Positions 53,065 through 62,917 of a stretch of DNA of 64,000 bases are shown here, piece by piece. The notes below the pieces were generated by a model. It worked only from the letters and a program-made list of their open reading frames with translations, had not been told where the DNA came from and ran no database searches. The stretch covers positions 386,131 through 450,130 of the forward strand of contig QFDA01000001.1 of the NCBI GenBank assembly GCA_003130815.1, in the 5' to 3' direction. Position 1 is the stretch's first letter, and each line of letters opens with the position of its first letter. The translations under genes were made by a program, and so were the position numbers. Source of the DNA: Bacteroidetes bacterium SCGC AAA795-G10 (lineage in GTDB: Bacteria > Bacteroidota > Bacteroidia > Flavobacteriales > Flavobacteriaceae).

Positions 53065-54462
53065 ATGAAAATAAGCTTAAATAATGACTACTTTTTTTAT
53101 TCTTTTTTATTTCTACTAATTAGTCTGTGTAGTTTGATTAGTTATGAAAACATTAGTTTTGATTTATACTTTAACCACAAATATATAGAGTATTCTCGTT
53201 TTTTTCGTGATTTGCTGCATGGCTATAAAAATAAAACATATGAGAATCTTGGAACTTTTCCGATTTGGGGATACGGAGTTGTGCACTTATTTTTAAAGAA
53301 TAAACTTTATATTTTGATTTTTCAACAGTTGCTATGTATAATTTCAATTATTAAAATAGATCAATTTTTAGTCAAAATTAAAAAAATAACCTCGGTGAAA
53401 TTCTCAAGGATCTTAATGCTTCTTGCTTTACCTTGTTTTTTCTTCCACACGCAAATGTGGCCGAAAAGCGTTTCTTCTAGCTTATTGATTCTTGGGATTT
53501 TACAATTATTTTATTTTATGGAATACAAAAAAATATCGAATCTTATTTATTCCGGAATATTAATGGGATTAGTTTGTAATCTCAGATCTGATTATATTTT
53601 TGTTATTTTTTCTATACCCTTTTTTATCATAATTTTTGAATATCTCAACAAAAATTTAACAAAACTTAATTGTTTGAAGATATTTATTATACCATTTATT
53701 GTTTTTTTATTTCTCTGCCCTTGGGGAGTTTACACTTTCTCAAAAACAAATCATTTTTTTTTAAATTCAACAAATACAGGACACACGTTTTTTATTGGTC
53801 TTGGTCAATTACCAAATAATGCGTGGGGAATTACTCCTATGGATGACGATAAATTAATGGCTGAAATAATAAAAAAAGAATTTGATGATGAAGATATTTC
53901 AACTGTAGATTTTAAAGCAAATAAATTTCTTTTAAATGAATTTAAAAAATTAGTTATACTAAATCCTAGTGAATGGATAAAGAAATGTTTTTTTTCACTT
54001 AGACTAATTTTACTAGATCCTTTTTATGTAGGAAATGTAGCTAATTTTCAAAAAAATGAAATTTCCAATATTGATGGAATTAGATCCCTAGAAAAATCTG
54101 TCTATAATTTTGATTTTAAATCAGCAACTGAAATAATTTTAAAAACAAAATGGTCATTTTCAGTCAAAGAAATCTTTCAGATGATCATAACCATTTTAAC
54201 AAAAATAATTGGAGTTTTTACTTTTATATTTTTCCTCGGATTAACCATTATAAGGTTTTCAAAGTATGCAGGGACAGTATTTCTTTGTCCAATTATATCT
54301 TTATCTTATCTCCTAATCATTTATCAAGTTAGTATTAGTCTTTTTGCTTTTCATATGCCTGTTTACAATACTTCTATTTATCTGATTTATTTAATTTCAA
54401 TTGTTCTTCTTTTTGAAAAAACCTTTCTATCAAACAATATACAATTACTAAAGAATAAGTAA
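53065..54462 (+). CDS. Polytopic membrane protein, glycosyltransferase-like
   Basis: This 465-residue protein has about 10 hydrophobic segments, a large loop near residues 235-340, and no clear sequence signature. The topology and the position in a glycan cluster suggest a GT39-like lipid-linked sugar transferase or a polymerase-type protein; I cannot tell which. It is the only plus-strand gene among about twenty minus-strand genes. Its 3' end overlaps the convergent glycosyltransferase gene by 89 bp, and its start is 4 bp from the divergent oxygenase start. It is probably expressed from a promoter inside the neighbouring gene. Confidence 0.75.
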   Translation: MKISLNNDYFFYSFLFLLISLCSLISYENISFDLYFNHKYIEYSRFFRDLLHGYKNKTYENLGTFPIWGYGVVHLFLKNKLYILIFQQLLCIISIIKIDQFLVKIKKITSVKFSRILMLLALPCFFFHTQMWPKSVSSSLLILGILQLFYFMEYKKISNLIYSGILMGLVCNLRSDYIFVIFSIPFFIIIFEYLNKNLTKLNCLKIFIIPFIVFLFLCPWGVYTFSKTNHFFLNSTNTGHTFFIGLGQLPNNAWGITPMDDDKLMAEIIKKEFDDEDISTVDFKANKFLLNEFKKLVILNPSEWIKKCFFSLRLILLDPFYVGNVANFQKNEISNIDGIRSLEKSVYNFDFKSATEIILKTKWSFSVKEIFQMIITILTKIIGVFTFIFFLGLTIIRFSKYAGTVFLCPIISLSYLLIIYQVSISLFAFHMPVYNTSIYLIYLISIVLLFEKTFLSNNIQLLKNK

Positions 54463-55129
54463 TTAAAATATTACCAATATTCAGATTTGAAACTGTATGC
54501 TCATTATTTCTCCACGAGTTAGGAATAACAGAAAATTTATATCCCCTACAAATTACTTTTAGAGGGATTTCTACAGTTATACTAAAATGATTAGAAACAA
54601 ATGGAAAAAGGTCAAATAAAACAGTTTTCTTATACATTTTAAATGAATTTGTGATGTCTGAATATTTGGTTCTAAATATAATTGCTAAAAAAATATTGCC
54701 AATACGGTTTAGATAATATTTAAAAAAAGGATAGCCCTCAACTAAGCCTTTGTCTTCCCATCTATTTCCAAAGACACAGTCAGAATTTGAATCTACTATT
54801 TCTTTATAATATGCAATTATGTCTTCTGGCGAGTCAGATTGGTCTGCCATTACAAAACAGACATATTTACCTGTTGATTTTTTTATTCCTTCAATTAGGG
54901 AATTACCAAAACCTTTTGATTTAGAATTTAAATATATACTGACGTTCTTATTTATGGATGATATTTTTTTTATTTTTTGGATAGTTTGGTCATTTGAGTG
55001 ATCGTCAATAACTAGAATTTCAAAATCAATCATTTCAGTTTTAAGCCTAGTAATTATTTCATTAACCGATGATTCAATTATTTTCCCTTCTTTAAAAGTT
55101 GGGATTATTATTGATAATTTATTATTCAA
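54374..55129 (-). CDS. Glycosyltransferase family 2 (dolichol-phosphate-mannose synthase-like)
   Basis: The GT2 N-terminal fold is clear: LSIIIPTFKEGKIIESSVNEI, LVIDDHSNDQT, and VMADQSDSPEDI (DxD near residue 95). The FGNRWEDKGLVEGYPFFKYYLNRIGN segment is like polyprenyl-phosphate sugar synthases. One C-terminal hydrophobic stretch is seen. It probably makes a polyprenyl-linked sugar, perhaps as donor for the membrane protein it converges with. The 89-bp 3' overlap and the 8-bp overlap with the FkbM gene show how tight this part is. Confidence 0.9.
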   Translation of the reverse strand: MNNKLSIIIPTFKEGKIIESSVNEIITRLKTEMIDFEILVIDDHSNDQTIQKIKKISSINKNVSIYLNSKSKGFGNSLIEGIKKSTGKYVCFVMADQSDSPEDIIAYYKEIVDSNSDCVFGNRWEDKGLVEGYPFFKYYLNRIGNIFLAIIFRTKYSDITNSFKMYKKTVLFDLFPFVSNHFSITVEIPLKVICRGYKFSVIPNSWRNNEHTVSNLNIGNILITYSLVIVYCLIERFFQKEEQLKLNKSDK

Positions 55130-55862
55130 AATTGATATTTTTATAAATTACATCAACAATATTTCCAAAACCATGCTTAATTTCTTCTTCTTTTTCAAAA
55201 CCATTTTTGTTTAAGAGGATTTCTATTTCTTCAGTATCGTCTTTATACATATCATCATGATGGTTTTCTATTTGAATATATCTAATAATTTTTTTGGAAT
55301 ATAATGGAAGTAAGCCTTCTAAAACTTTTTTTTCATGTCCCTCAACATCAATTTTTATAATATCTATTATTTTGTTTTTAAAATTTTTATGAATGTGATC
55401 TTTAAGTTTTATTGTCTTTACCTTATACCTTTTTTTAATTAACTCATTTTTATTATATCCTAAAATTGAAATTTTCTTTTTGAGCCATTCTGAATTTTCA
55501 TTTACGTCTTCAAAAGTTGAAGATTCGCTTAGCACATTTTCTTTAAATATTAATTCACCATTTTTATTAGAACATCCTAAATTGAAAAATTGACAATTTT
55601 TTAAATTTTTATTCTTTATAAGTAATGAATAAAGAGTTTTATTTGGTTCAAAACCAATAATGGAAACACTTGGATTAATTTTTTTGAAAAAAAAAATACT
55701 TTGCCCAATATTTACTCCCACGTCAATTGCAAAATATAGATTTTTAGAATTGAAGATTTTCCTATAAGCTACTTTTAATTTTGGATAGAAAAAAATCGAT
55801 TCATTAATTGATAATAATAAACTTATAATCTTTATTCTTATTTTTTTAATCATTGATATCAA
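55122..55862 (-). CDS. FkbM family SAM-dependent methyltransferase
   Basis: The methyltransferase fold shows AIDVGVNIGQSIFFFKK (SAM loop, about residues 41-57), IIGFEPN, and IDIIKIDVEGHEKKVLEGL (about residues 157-175). FkbM proteins O-methylate sugars or polyketides. Length is 246 aa. A short hydrophobic N-terminus is present. It overlaps the cupin gene by 4 bp and the glycosyltransferase by 8 bp. It likely methylates a sugar hydroxyl of the surface glycan. Confidence 0.88.
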   Translation of the reverse strand: MISMIKKIRIKIISLLLSINESIFFYPKLKVAYRKIFNSKNLYFAIDVGVNIGQSIFFFKKINPSVSIIGFEPNKTLYSLLIKNKNLKNCQFFNLGCSNKNGELIFKENVLSESSTFEDVNENSEWLKKKISILGYNKNELIKKRYKVKTIKLKDHIHKNFKNKIIDIIKIDVEGHEKKVLEGLLPLYSKKIIRYIQIENHHDDMYKDDTEEIEILLNKNGFEKEEEIKHGFGNIVDVIYKNINFE

Positions 55863-56236
55863 ATAACCTTGTAAATATCTGGTTTTAAATCATCAAATTT
55901 AACAGAAAGACCGTTAATCCATTTTGTATCTTCTAATATTTCAAAAGTATGAAAAGTCAGTTTGGGGATGATAAAAACATCTCCTTTTGAAACAACATGG
56001 TGCTCTTTTTCGCCAACTAATTTACCTTCCTCGCTGACCCTAGAAAGATGTATTTTGATTTTCCCTTTTAAAATGATAAATAATTCATCTGTTAGTTTAT
56101 GATAATGTGCCCCTCTTTTCTGATTAGCTATCGTTTCAAAAAAATTCAATTCTCTCCAATTACCTGTGTTAACAAGCCCTTTAATAGATCCTCTATCATC
56201 GTTAATTGAAAAATCGTTTTTTAAGAATTTTATCAT
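55859..56236 (-). CDS. Small cupin protein (CapF-C/WxcM-like)
   Basis: This single cupin domain (125 aa) has the metal-binding pattern RGAHYHKLTDELFIILKGKI (about residues 35-54) and a second motif with FIIPKLTFHTFEI. The C-terminal FDDLKPDIYKV is like CapF and WxcM cupins, which epimerise or isomerise nucleotide sugars. It is separated by one base from an SDR gene, so the pair may form a split reductase-epimerase. Function is inferred. Confidence 0.8.
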   Translation of the reverse strand: MIKFLKNDFSINDDRGSIKGLVNTGNWRELNFFETIANQKRGAHYHKLTDELFIILKGKIKIHLSRVSEEGKLVGEKEHHVVSKGDVFIIPKLTFHTFEILEDTKWINGLSVKFDDLKPDIYKVI

Positions 56237-56237
56237 T

Positions 56238-57065
56238 TTAATTTAGTAAATTTTTAAGTTGAAGATTTTTGAAATCGGAAAACTCTTTAGACCTTTTCAA
56301 AGACCTATTGATTATTCTAAACTTATTTTTCTTTATTTCTTTTATTGATGTTTTACAATCTGAAAGAGATTCTTTGAGCTCTAAACCTATTTGAAATTTA
56401 GAAATATTTATATTTCCTGAGATGTGAAAAATGCCAATTAAGTTTTTTTCAATACATCTTTCTAATGCTAGGTATACCATTTCTAGGGGAGTTGGTGAAA
56501 TAATTTCATCATAAAGATCAATACTTAATTTAGTATTTAGTTCCTCCACCAACCAATCAAAAAATTTACTCCCTCTCCCTAGAATTGAACCAACTCTAAT
56601 TATTGAATAGAGTTTACTTTTTTCTTTAATAAGTTGTTCAGCTATGTATTTAGATTTTCCATAATTAGTATCTGGGTTGGGTTTCTCTACATCACTATAA
56701 TTACCTTTATAACCATTAAAAACATAATCACTGGAAATAAAAATAAATTGTACATCTTTATTTACAGTCTGTTGGAAATTAATTATTGTTTTAATTGGTT
56801 TAAGATTATTTTTCTCTGCTATTGAAAAATCTTGTTCTAAAAGCTTAACATTTTTTTTCCCGGCAGACCATATGATTATGTCAGGATTAATTTTTTCTAA
56901 AAATAATTTGAAATTACTAAAATCTGTGTAATCTAGTTTTACAAGATTTTTATTATAAGTATTAAAAAAAGTTCCACAAACAAAATAGTCTTTAGAAAGC
57001 TTAAGTCTGTTATAAAAATAACTACCTAGAAAGCCTGAGGCACCTATTAATAAAATTTTTTTCAA
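56238..57065 (-). CDS. SDR nucleotide-sugar reductase/epimerase (RmlD-like)
   Basis: The NAD(P) loop is [13 protein letters not shown] at residues 4-16 and the active-site [11 protein letters not shown] is near residue 135. Length is 275 aa. It sits between gmd (4-bp overlap) and the cupin gene (1-bp gap). It could reduce the 4-keto product of Gmd to give GDP-D-rhamnose, or work with the cupin as a split CapF. Neither can be decided from sequence. Confidence 0.83.
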   Translation of the reverse strand: MKKILLIGASGFLGSYFYNRLKLSKDYFVCGTFFNTYNKNLVKLDYTDFSNFKLFLEKINPDIIIWSAGKKNVKLLEQDFSIAEKNNLKPIKTIINFQQTVNKDVQFIFISSDYVFNGYKGNYSDVEKPNPDTNYGKSKYIAEQLIKEKSKLYSIIRVGSILGRGSKFFDWLVEELNTKLSIDLYDEIISPTPLEMVYLALERCIEKNLIGIFHISGNINISKFQIGLELKESLSDCKTSIKEIKKNKFRIINRSLKRSKEFSDFKNLQLKNLLN

Positions 57066-58129
57066 GAAATTGGTTTATGAAGATTCAAATCATTTTCTAG
57101 CATTTCATCTACAATCTGATCTATGGAATAATTAGGTTCCCAACCTAATTCATTTCTTGCGTAAGAAGGGTCTCCTAATAAATTTTCTACTTCTGATGGC
57201 CTGTAATAGCGAGAATCAATTTTAATTATCTCTTGACCGATTTTAACTTTTGCTGATTTTTTGTTGTCTACAACTACTCCTTTTTCATTTATTCCTTTCC
57301 CTTGAAATTCTATTTCAATACCTAATTTCTTTAATGCTAACAAAATAAATTCTCTTACTGAGATTGATTTACCAGTAGCTAATACAAAGTCGTCTGGTTT
57401 ATTGTGCTGTAAAATTTTCCACATACCTTTTACATAATCTCTCGCATGTCCCCAATCACGTTTTGCATCTAAATTTCCCAAAAAAACTTCATTTTCGAGA
57501 CCATAATATATTTTGGCTAATGCAATTGTTATTTTTCTTGTTACGAAAGTTTCTCCCCTTAATGGAGATTCATGATTAAATAGAATTCCATTACTAGCAA
57601 AAATATTATATGATTCTCTATAATTTTTTATTATGTAATAAGCATAAAGTTTTGAAACTGCATAGGGCGAAATTGGGTTAAATGGTGTTTGTTCGTTTTG
57701 AGGGGTTTCTAAAACTTTTCCATATAACTCACTCGTCGATGCCTGATATAATTTTGTATTGTCTTTTAAATTAAGTATTCTTATTGCCTCTAAAATTCTT
57801 AAAACACCAATTGCATCAATATTTGCCGTGTATTCGGGTGTTTCAAAACTTACATGGACATGGCTCATTGCCCCTAAATTATATATCTCTTGAGGCTTAA
57901 TTTGATTTATTAGATCGATTAAATTACTTGTATCAGACAGATCTCCATAATGAAGAAATAATTTTTTATTCTTGTCTTGGTGGGATTTTAGCAAATGATC
58001 TATTCTGTCGGTTATAAACCTTGACGTTCTTCTTTTAAGACCATGTACTTCATAGTTTTTACCTAACAGAAACTCAGCTAAATATGCTCCATCTTGTCCA
58101 GTGATTCCAGTTACAAATGCTTTTTTCAT
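57062..58129 (-). CDS. gmd: GDP-mannose 4,6-dehydratase
   Basis: Gmd makes GDP-4-keto-6-deoxy-D-mannose. The loop [16 protein letters not shown] is at residues 8-23 and the active site [13 protein letters not shown] is near residue 155. [19 protein letters not shown] and [21 protein letters not shown] are family hallmarks. Length is 355 aa. No fucose synthase (wcaG/fcl) is in view, so the intermediate may go to GDP-D-rhamnose through the neighbouring reductase, or to another sugar. Confidence 0.95.
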   Translation of the reverse strand: MKKAFVTGITGQDGAYLAEFLLGKNYEVHGLKRRTSRFITDRIDHLLKSHQDKNKKLFLHYGDLSDTSNLIDLINQIKPQEIYNLGAMSHVHVSFETPEYTANIDAIGVLRILEAIRILNLKDNTKLYQASTSELYGKVLETPQNEQTPFNPISPYAVSKLYAYYIIKNYRESYNIFASNGILFNHESPLRGETFVTRKITIALAKIYYGLENEVFLGNLDAKRDWGHARDYVKGMWKILQHNKPDDFVLATGKSISVREFILLALKKLGIEIEFQGKGINEKGVVVDNKKSAKVKIGQEIIKIDSRYYRPSEVENLLGDPSYARNELGWEPNYSIDQIVDEMLENDLNLHKPIS

Positions 58130-58131
58130 TT

Positions 58132-59001
58132 TTAATAAAAATCTTTTCCTTTAATTTTAATAAAGTCTCTCATCTCTTTGATCATAGTGGAATAATCTGG
58201 TACTAAAATTAAATCATCATTCCTAACTGAAATTAAGCTTTTATCTGATTTATCAACATTAATTTTTTTTAATTTAAAATTTTCTTTTGGGAAAAAATCT
58301 AAAAACAATTTTAACAAGTTATATTTGCTGATTTTCTTACCATTTGTTAAATGTTTTATTCCAACAATATTATCATTTTGAATAAATTTTTCTATAGCCT
58401 TAGATAATATTATTGTTGTTACACCTCCCCAAAAAACATTATTATATCCATAGATTTCTTTTTTTTGACTCAAAAACCAGCTAAAAAGACCTTGCCCGTT
58501 CTTTTTGAGTTCTGGTCCAATAATTGAAGTCCTAATTGTTAAATCTCTATTATTGTCAAGCTCTCCTAGATACTTAGATCTTCCATAGATGTCTCTAGCG
58601 TCTGGGATATCAATTTCGCTATAAAAGCCTTTATTTCCATTAAAAACACAATCAGTACTAACTTGAATAATTCTGGCATTAATTTTATCTGCAATATTTT
58701 TTAATCTGTGTGGCAAATAGGAATTAATAAAAATTGTATTTGAAGGATCAATTTTACTACTCCTCAATAGAATTCCAATACAATTAATTATTACGCTTGG
58801 TTCAATTTTGGTTATTTTTTTTTCTAGGTCTAAAACATTTCTAACATCACATATTATGCTACTATCATTTAATTTTTTTCTGAATGAAATATCAAATAAT
58901 TCAAAATTCGATTTCGCTTGTAATGTTCTGTACAATACATGCCCAAGCATTCCTGTACTTCCTAAAATAAGGATCTTTTTTTTTAAAACTACATTCTCCA
59001 T
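58132..59001 (-). CDS. SDR reductase, FnlB/CapF-like without cupin domain
   Basis: This RmlD-like SDR has the loop [17 protein letters not shown] near residue 10, then [46 protein letters not shown] and the active site [10 protein letters not shown]. Such proteins occur next to CapE and CapG homologs and act as the reductase of the UDP-FucNAc path. S. aureus CapF is longer because of a C-terminal cupin domain, which is missing here (289 aa). It overlaps the 2-epimerase gene by 13 bp. Confidence 0.82.
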   Translation of the reverse strand: MENVVLKKKILILGSTGMLGHVLYRTLQAKSNFELFDISFRKKLNDSSIICDVRNVLDLEKKITKIEPSVIINCIGILLRSSKIDPSNTIFINSYLPHRLKNIADKINARIIQVSTDCVFNGNKGFYSEIDIPDARDIYGRSKYLGELDNNRDLTIRTSIIGPELKKNGQGLFSWFLSQKKEIYGYNNVFWGGVTTIILSKAIEKFIQNDNIVGIKHLTNGKKISKYNLLKLFLDFFPKENFKLKKINVDKSDKSLISVRNDDLILVPDYSTMIKEMRDFIKIKGKDFY

Positions 59002-60107
59002 ATTTCTCTTTTCACAATAGGGGTATAGCTTTGAATAATTCTGATAACTTTTGTTGAAACATTAAGACTTTTGTATTCGATTGGAATTTCAAATTTGGAT
59101 TCTGAAAATGTGTTTAAAACAACTTCAACGGCTTGAACCATTGAATTTTTATCAATATTTCCTAAAACAATAGACCCAAAATCAATAGCTTCTGGGCGCT
59201 CTGTCGAGTTTCTAACACTAATTGCAGGAAAGTTCATCATAGCACTTTCTTCTGAAATTGTTCCACTATCTGATAAAGTAATTAATGCTTTTGATTGAAG
59301 TTTAACATAATCGAAAAAACCTAAAGGATTTATGAAATTTATTAAATTAGACTCAATCTTTAATGATTCTAATTTTTTCCTCGTTCTTGGATGTGTTGAA
59401 AAAATGACTTGGCATTTGTATTTATCAGCAATTTCTTTTATCCCAGAAATTATTGATTTAAAATTATTTAAAATTTCAAGATTCTCCTCCCTATGTATAC
59501 TAGCAACAATATATTTTTTTGGCTCTGCGTTTAAATGTTTTAAAATATTACTATTATCTATTTCTTTCTTAAAATTTGACAATACTTCCCAAAGTGGTGA
59601 GCCTGTAGTGAAAACAAAGTCTTTTTTAATACCTTCAGCTAAGATATATCTTCTACTATTCTCTGTATATGTTAAATTAATGTCAGCTAGGTGGTCTGCA
59701 ATTTTTCTATTAATTTCCTCAGGAACGTTTTGATCAAAGCATCTATTGCCAGCTTCCATATGAAAAATTGGAATTTTTAATCTTTTTGCTGATATTATTG
59801 ATAATGAGCTATTTGTATCTCCTAAGACTAATATTGCGTCTGGCTTAAGATCCAAAAACAAAGAGTAAGATTTTGATATTATTTTTCCAAGAGTTTCACC
59901 CAAATTTTCCCCTGCTACTCCCAAAAAATAATTTGGTTTCCTTAACTTAAGCTCTTTAAAAAAAATTTCATTTAATTCATAATCATAATTTTGTCCCGTA
60001 TGAATTAAGTTATGATCAAAAAAATTATCACATTTTTTTATAATTATTGAAAGCCTTATCAGTTCAGGCCTAGTCCCTACAACTGTAACTAGTTTTAATT
60101 TTTTCAT
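58989..60107 (-). CDS. UDP-N-acetyl sugar 2-epimerase (non-hydrolysing; FnlC/CapG-like)
   Basis: The non-hydrolysing epimerase motifs are VVGTRPELIRLS near the N-terminus, LIHTGQNYD, ILVLGDTNSSL, FHMEAGNRCFDQNVPEEINRK and TLSDSGTISEESAMMNFP (about residues 280-297). Length is 372 aa. Next to a CapE-like dehydratase and a reductase, it most likely makes UDP-L-FucNAc. A wecB role (ManNAc) is an alternative. It is 6 bp after the dehydratase gene. Confidence 0.9.
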   Translation of the reverse strand: MKKLKLVTVVGTRPELIRLSIIIKKCDNFFDHNLIHTGQNYDYELNEIFFKELKLRKPNYFLGVAGENLGETLGKIISKSYSLFLDLKPDAILVLGDTNSSLSIISAKRLKIPIFHMEAGNRCFDQNVPEEINRKIADHLADINLTYTENSRRYILAEGIKKDFVFTTGSPLWEVLSNFKKEIDNSNILKHLNAEPKKYIVASIHREENLEILNNFKSIISGIKEIADKYKCQVIFSTHPRTRKKLESLKIESNLINFINPLGFFDYVKLQSKALITLSDSGTISEESAMMNFPAISVRNSTERPEAIDFGSIVLGNIDKNSMVQAVEVVLNTFSESKFEIPIEYKSLNVSTKVIRIIQSYTPIVKREIWRM

Positions 60108-60113
60108 ATTTAT

Positions 60114-61106
60114 CTATTTTCCGGTAAAGCCAATGCTTGCCAATAATTTGATTAATTCTTTTTCAGAAAGGCGATGGGTATTAAATGAGCTGTATTCTTG
60201 AGCTTCAGCCTCAAAATTGCTACCCTTTGAAAAATAATTATCATAGTTTAAATCTCTATTATCAGCAGAAACTTTAAAATAATTCCCTAAATCGTAAGCT
60301 CCCATTTTTTCTTCTTTTGACAAAAGTGTTTCATGAATTTTTTCAGAATGCCGAATACCAATTTTTTTTATCTCTACAGACGAATTGTATATTTTTTTCA
60401 TGGTATTTGCTAATTCTCCAATAGTAGTAGAAGGGGATTTTTGAACAAAAATGTCTCCAGACTTACCATTTTCAAATGCAAATAAAACAAGATTAACCGC
60501 ATCTTGTAATGTCATCATAAACCGAGTCATCTCAGGAGTGGTTACTGTAATGCTATTACCTGACATAATTTGGCTATGAAAATGTGGAATTACAGATCCT
60601 CTTGAAGCCATAACATTACCATATCTAGTTCCACAAATTATTGTAGTATCAGTAGTTCTTGATTTAGCAACAAAAACTTTTTCCATCATTGCTTTTGAAA
60701 CACCCATAGCATTAATAGGGTAAACTGCCTTATCTGTACTCAAGCATATTACCTTCTTGACCTTATTCGTGATAGCAGCATTTAAAACATTTTCTGTCCC
60801 TAAGACATTAGTTTGAACTGCCTGTATTGGATAAAACTCGCATGAAGGTACTTGCTTAAGTGCGGCAGAATGAAAAATATAATCAATCTCTCTAGAGGCT
60901 TCTAAAATACTGTGATAATCTCTAACATCGCCTATGTAAAATTTAATTTTTGGGTTGTTATACTTAATCCGCATATCGTGCTGTTTTTTTTCATCACGAG
61001 AGAAAATTCTTATTTCATCTATTTCAGAATCCAAAAATTTATTTAAAACAGCATTCCCAAATGATCCTGTACCACCTGTAATTAGCAATTTTTTATTTTT
61101 AAACAT
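60114..61106 (-). CDS. UDP-GlcNAc 4,6-dehydratase, FnlA/CapE-like
   Basis: This SDR of the FlaA1/CapE type has LLITGGTGSFGNAVL near residue 8, IRIFSRDEKKQHDMR, HSAALKQVPSCEFYP, and STDKAVYPINAMGVSKAMMEK with the active-site lysine. It catalyses C5-inverting 4,6-dehydration in the UDP-FucNAc path. The start at ATG 61106 (MFKNKKLL) fits homologs better than 61115. A PseB role in pseudaminic acid synthesis is less likely, as no pseC, pseH or pseI is present. An 8-bp overlap joins it to the glycosyltransferase gene. Confidence 0.9.
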   Translation of the reverse strand: MFKNKKLLITGGTGSFGNAVLNKFLDSEIDEIRIFSRDEKKQHDMRIKYNNPKIKFYIGDVRDYHSILEASREIDYIFHSAALKQVPSCEFYPIQAVQTNVLGTENVLNAAITNKVKKVICLSTDKAVYPINAMGVSKAMMEKVFVAKSRTTDTTIICGTRYGNVMASRGSVIPHFHSQIMSGNSITVTTPEMTRFMMTLQDAVNLVLFAFENGKSGDIFVQKSPSTTIGELANTMKKIYNSSVEIKKIGIRHSEKIHETLLSKEEKMGAYDLGNYFKVSADNRDLNYDNYFSKGSNFEAEAQEYSSFNTHRLSEKELIKLLASIGFTGK

Positions 61107-62076
61107 TTTCAACAAGTTTATTAATTAAATCGTTTACTTTATCATCTATTAATAAATGAGGCATACTTTTATTTTTATCAGAACATGCTTTTTCAATTGA
61201 AGCCTTCATTTCATCCTTATTATGGGGATTGAAAAAATATTCAGTTTTACAAATTTCTTTAAATGTAGGAATTTTAGATACAATAACTTTTGAGCCAGAT
61301 TTTATAGCCTCTATTATAGGTAAGCCCAAACTTTCTTGGGTTGAAGGGAAAATCAAAAAATGTGCTTTAGAATAAAGAGCCATTAATTTTATCCTATTAA
61401 TAACACCAGTAAAAATTATTTCTATACCGCCTTTAGTCAAATTACTCCCATCCATTGTTATGAAAAGCTTTATGTTTTTTTTTGATTTGACATTCATAAA
61501 TACCTTAATTAAATTATTTACATTTTTATGTTTTAAATTACTTGTAACACATATGAAATTTAGATTTTTGTCATTGAAGTCTTTTTTTGATATTTTGATA
61601 TCGTTTGTTTTAAAAAATGGTATTTTTAAAACATCAATATGTTTAATCTTTAGTCTTTTAGATAACATATTTTTCAAATATTCGGTTTGAACAATCCATA
61701 TATAATTCGAATTATTAAAAAATCTTAAGTAGTAATATTTCATAAGTGAATTAAAACTTGTCTTTTTTAGAAGAAGTAAGTTGTGAAAATAAATATAAAC
61801 CCTCTTCTCAAGTTTAATTGGTGGTGGGACATTTGCTAAGCAAAAAATTGTTTCCACATTGGCTTTGAGATTTTGATAAGCTTTTTTTCTAGAAAAATGA
61901 CTCGGTTTTACCTTTATATGCTTTGGCAACACAAAATTTTCTTCAAGTTCTAATCTTTCGTCAAAAAAAAACATGAACTCTTTTAAAAATTTTCTTTCTG
62001 CTATTGACTCTATCAAATATTCTAGCAAAATCTTACCTCCGTAAGAATGTATATAGATTGTATCTACTAAAATCAT
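61099..62076 (-). CDS. Glycosyltransferase family 1/4
   Basis: The C-terminal donor site is typical GT4: FICVTSNLKHKNVNNLIKVF, AHFLIFPSTQESLGLPIIEAIKSGSKVIVS with the two glutamates near residue 250. The N-terminus starts with DTIYIHSYGGKILLEYLIE. Length is 325 aa, somewhat short for the family. It probably adds a sugar to the growing glycan. It overlaps the dehydratase and the next glycosyltransferase (4 bp). Confidence 0.87.
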   Translation of the reverse strand: MILVDTIYIHSYGGKILLEYLIESIAERKFLKEFMFFFDERLELEENFVLPKHIKVKPSHFSRKKAYQNLKANVETIFCLANVPPPIKLEKRVYIYFHNLLLLKKTSFNSLMKYYYLRFFNNSNYIWIVQTEYLKNMLSKRLKIKHIDVLKIPFFKTNDIKISKKDFNDKNLNFICVTSNLKHKNVNNLIKVFMNVKSKKNIKLFITMDGSNLTKGGIEIIFTGVINRIKLMALYSKAHFLIFPSTQESLGLPIIEAIKSGSKVIVSKIPTFKEICKTEYFFNPHNKDEMKASIEKACSDKNKSMPHLLIDDKVNDLINKLVENV

Positions 62077-62903
62077 TTTTTTGAAAAAAAATAATTAAAA
62101 AACTTCAGCACATATACACTGTACATCCTAAAAGTGCTCAGATCATTTATTATTACGAAGTTTTTTCTAATCTTTAAATCTCTAAAATTTTCTCTTATAA
62201 AGTCTTTAATTTTTTTTGGTTTTTTATTTAGCTCTAAATATGCAATGGCACTTTTATCAATATAAAGTTCAATTTTTTTCTTTCTTAATTCAATAGAGTG
62301 GAACAAATCTTCACAATAAGCTTTACCTTCAAAATCAAAAAAATATTCTTTTATTAAGTTTTTTTTATGATGCATAATACATCCTCCTACAAGCCATTCT
62401 GATTTAACAAGTTCAGGAGAAATATCTGAAACTAGTGGATATGATTCAAATCCAGATAAACCTATTTTGCCTTCTGTACAAAAGATGCTAAAACCCGAAA
62501 TAATGTTAAAAAGGATTTTTTTAAAATTTATTTTATAGTCGTAAATAGATCTCTTTGAACTATTTTCAAAAAGGTTTGGTGATACTGAGTAATTATTATT
62601 CAGGCACAAATTTTTTGTGAGAACCTCTAGACATGATTTATGTAAAGTTATATCATCATCTAATTGCATTACAAATTTACTTTTCGCTATTTTAAACCCC
62701 TGGATTCTTTGATTTACTTGACCTTTTTTATTGGCTTTAACAAATACTACATTTTTGTACTTTTTATTTATATGTTTATGAATATTGGCTTTAAGAGAAA
62801 CTATTATTATTTCTTTTGGAATTAATGTCGAGTTATTTAGTGAGACTATTGTTGGTAAAATGTCTCTGTCTCCAATCGTAGGAATTACAACTGAAATTTC
62901 CAA
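62073..62903 (-). CDS. Glycosyltransferase family 2
   Basis: The GT2 core is ISVVIPTIGDRDILPTIVSL at residues 3-22 and the DxD metal site MQLDDDITLH near residue 93. WLVGGCIMHHKKNL and YCEDLFHSIELRKK (acidic base region) are also present. Length is 276 aa with no membrane segment. It is a cytoplasmic sugar transferase of the surface glycan cluster. The product sugar is not known. Confidence 0.88.
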   Translation of the reverse strand: MEISVVIPTIGDRDILPTIVSLNNSTLIPKEIIIVSLKANIHKHINKKYKNVVFVKANKKGQVNQRIQGFKIAKSKFVMQLDDDITLHKSCLEVLTKNLCLNNNYSVSPNLFENSSKRSIYDYKINFKKILFNIISGFSIFCTEGKIGLSGFESYPLVSDISPELVKSEWLVGGCIMHHKKNLIKEYFFDFEGKAYCEDLFHSIELRKKKIELYIDKSAIAYLELNKKPKKIKDFIRENFRDLKIRKNFVIINDLSTFRMYSVYVLKFFNYFFSKK

Positions 62904-62917
62904 ACCTTTAATTTTAA

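Noticed and set aside
60114-61106. PseB of pseudaminic acid synthesis
   Set aside because: No pseC, pseH, pseG or pseI homologs occur nearby, while FnlB- and FnlC-like genes follow directly.
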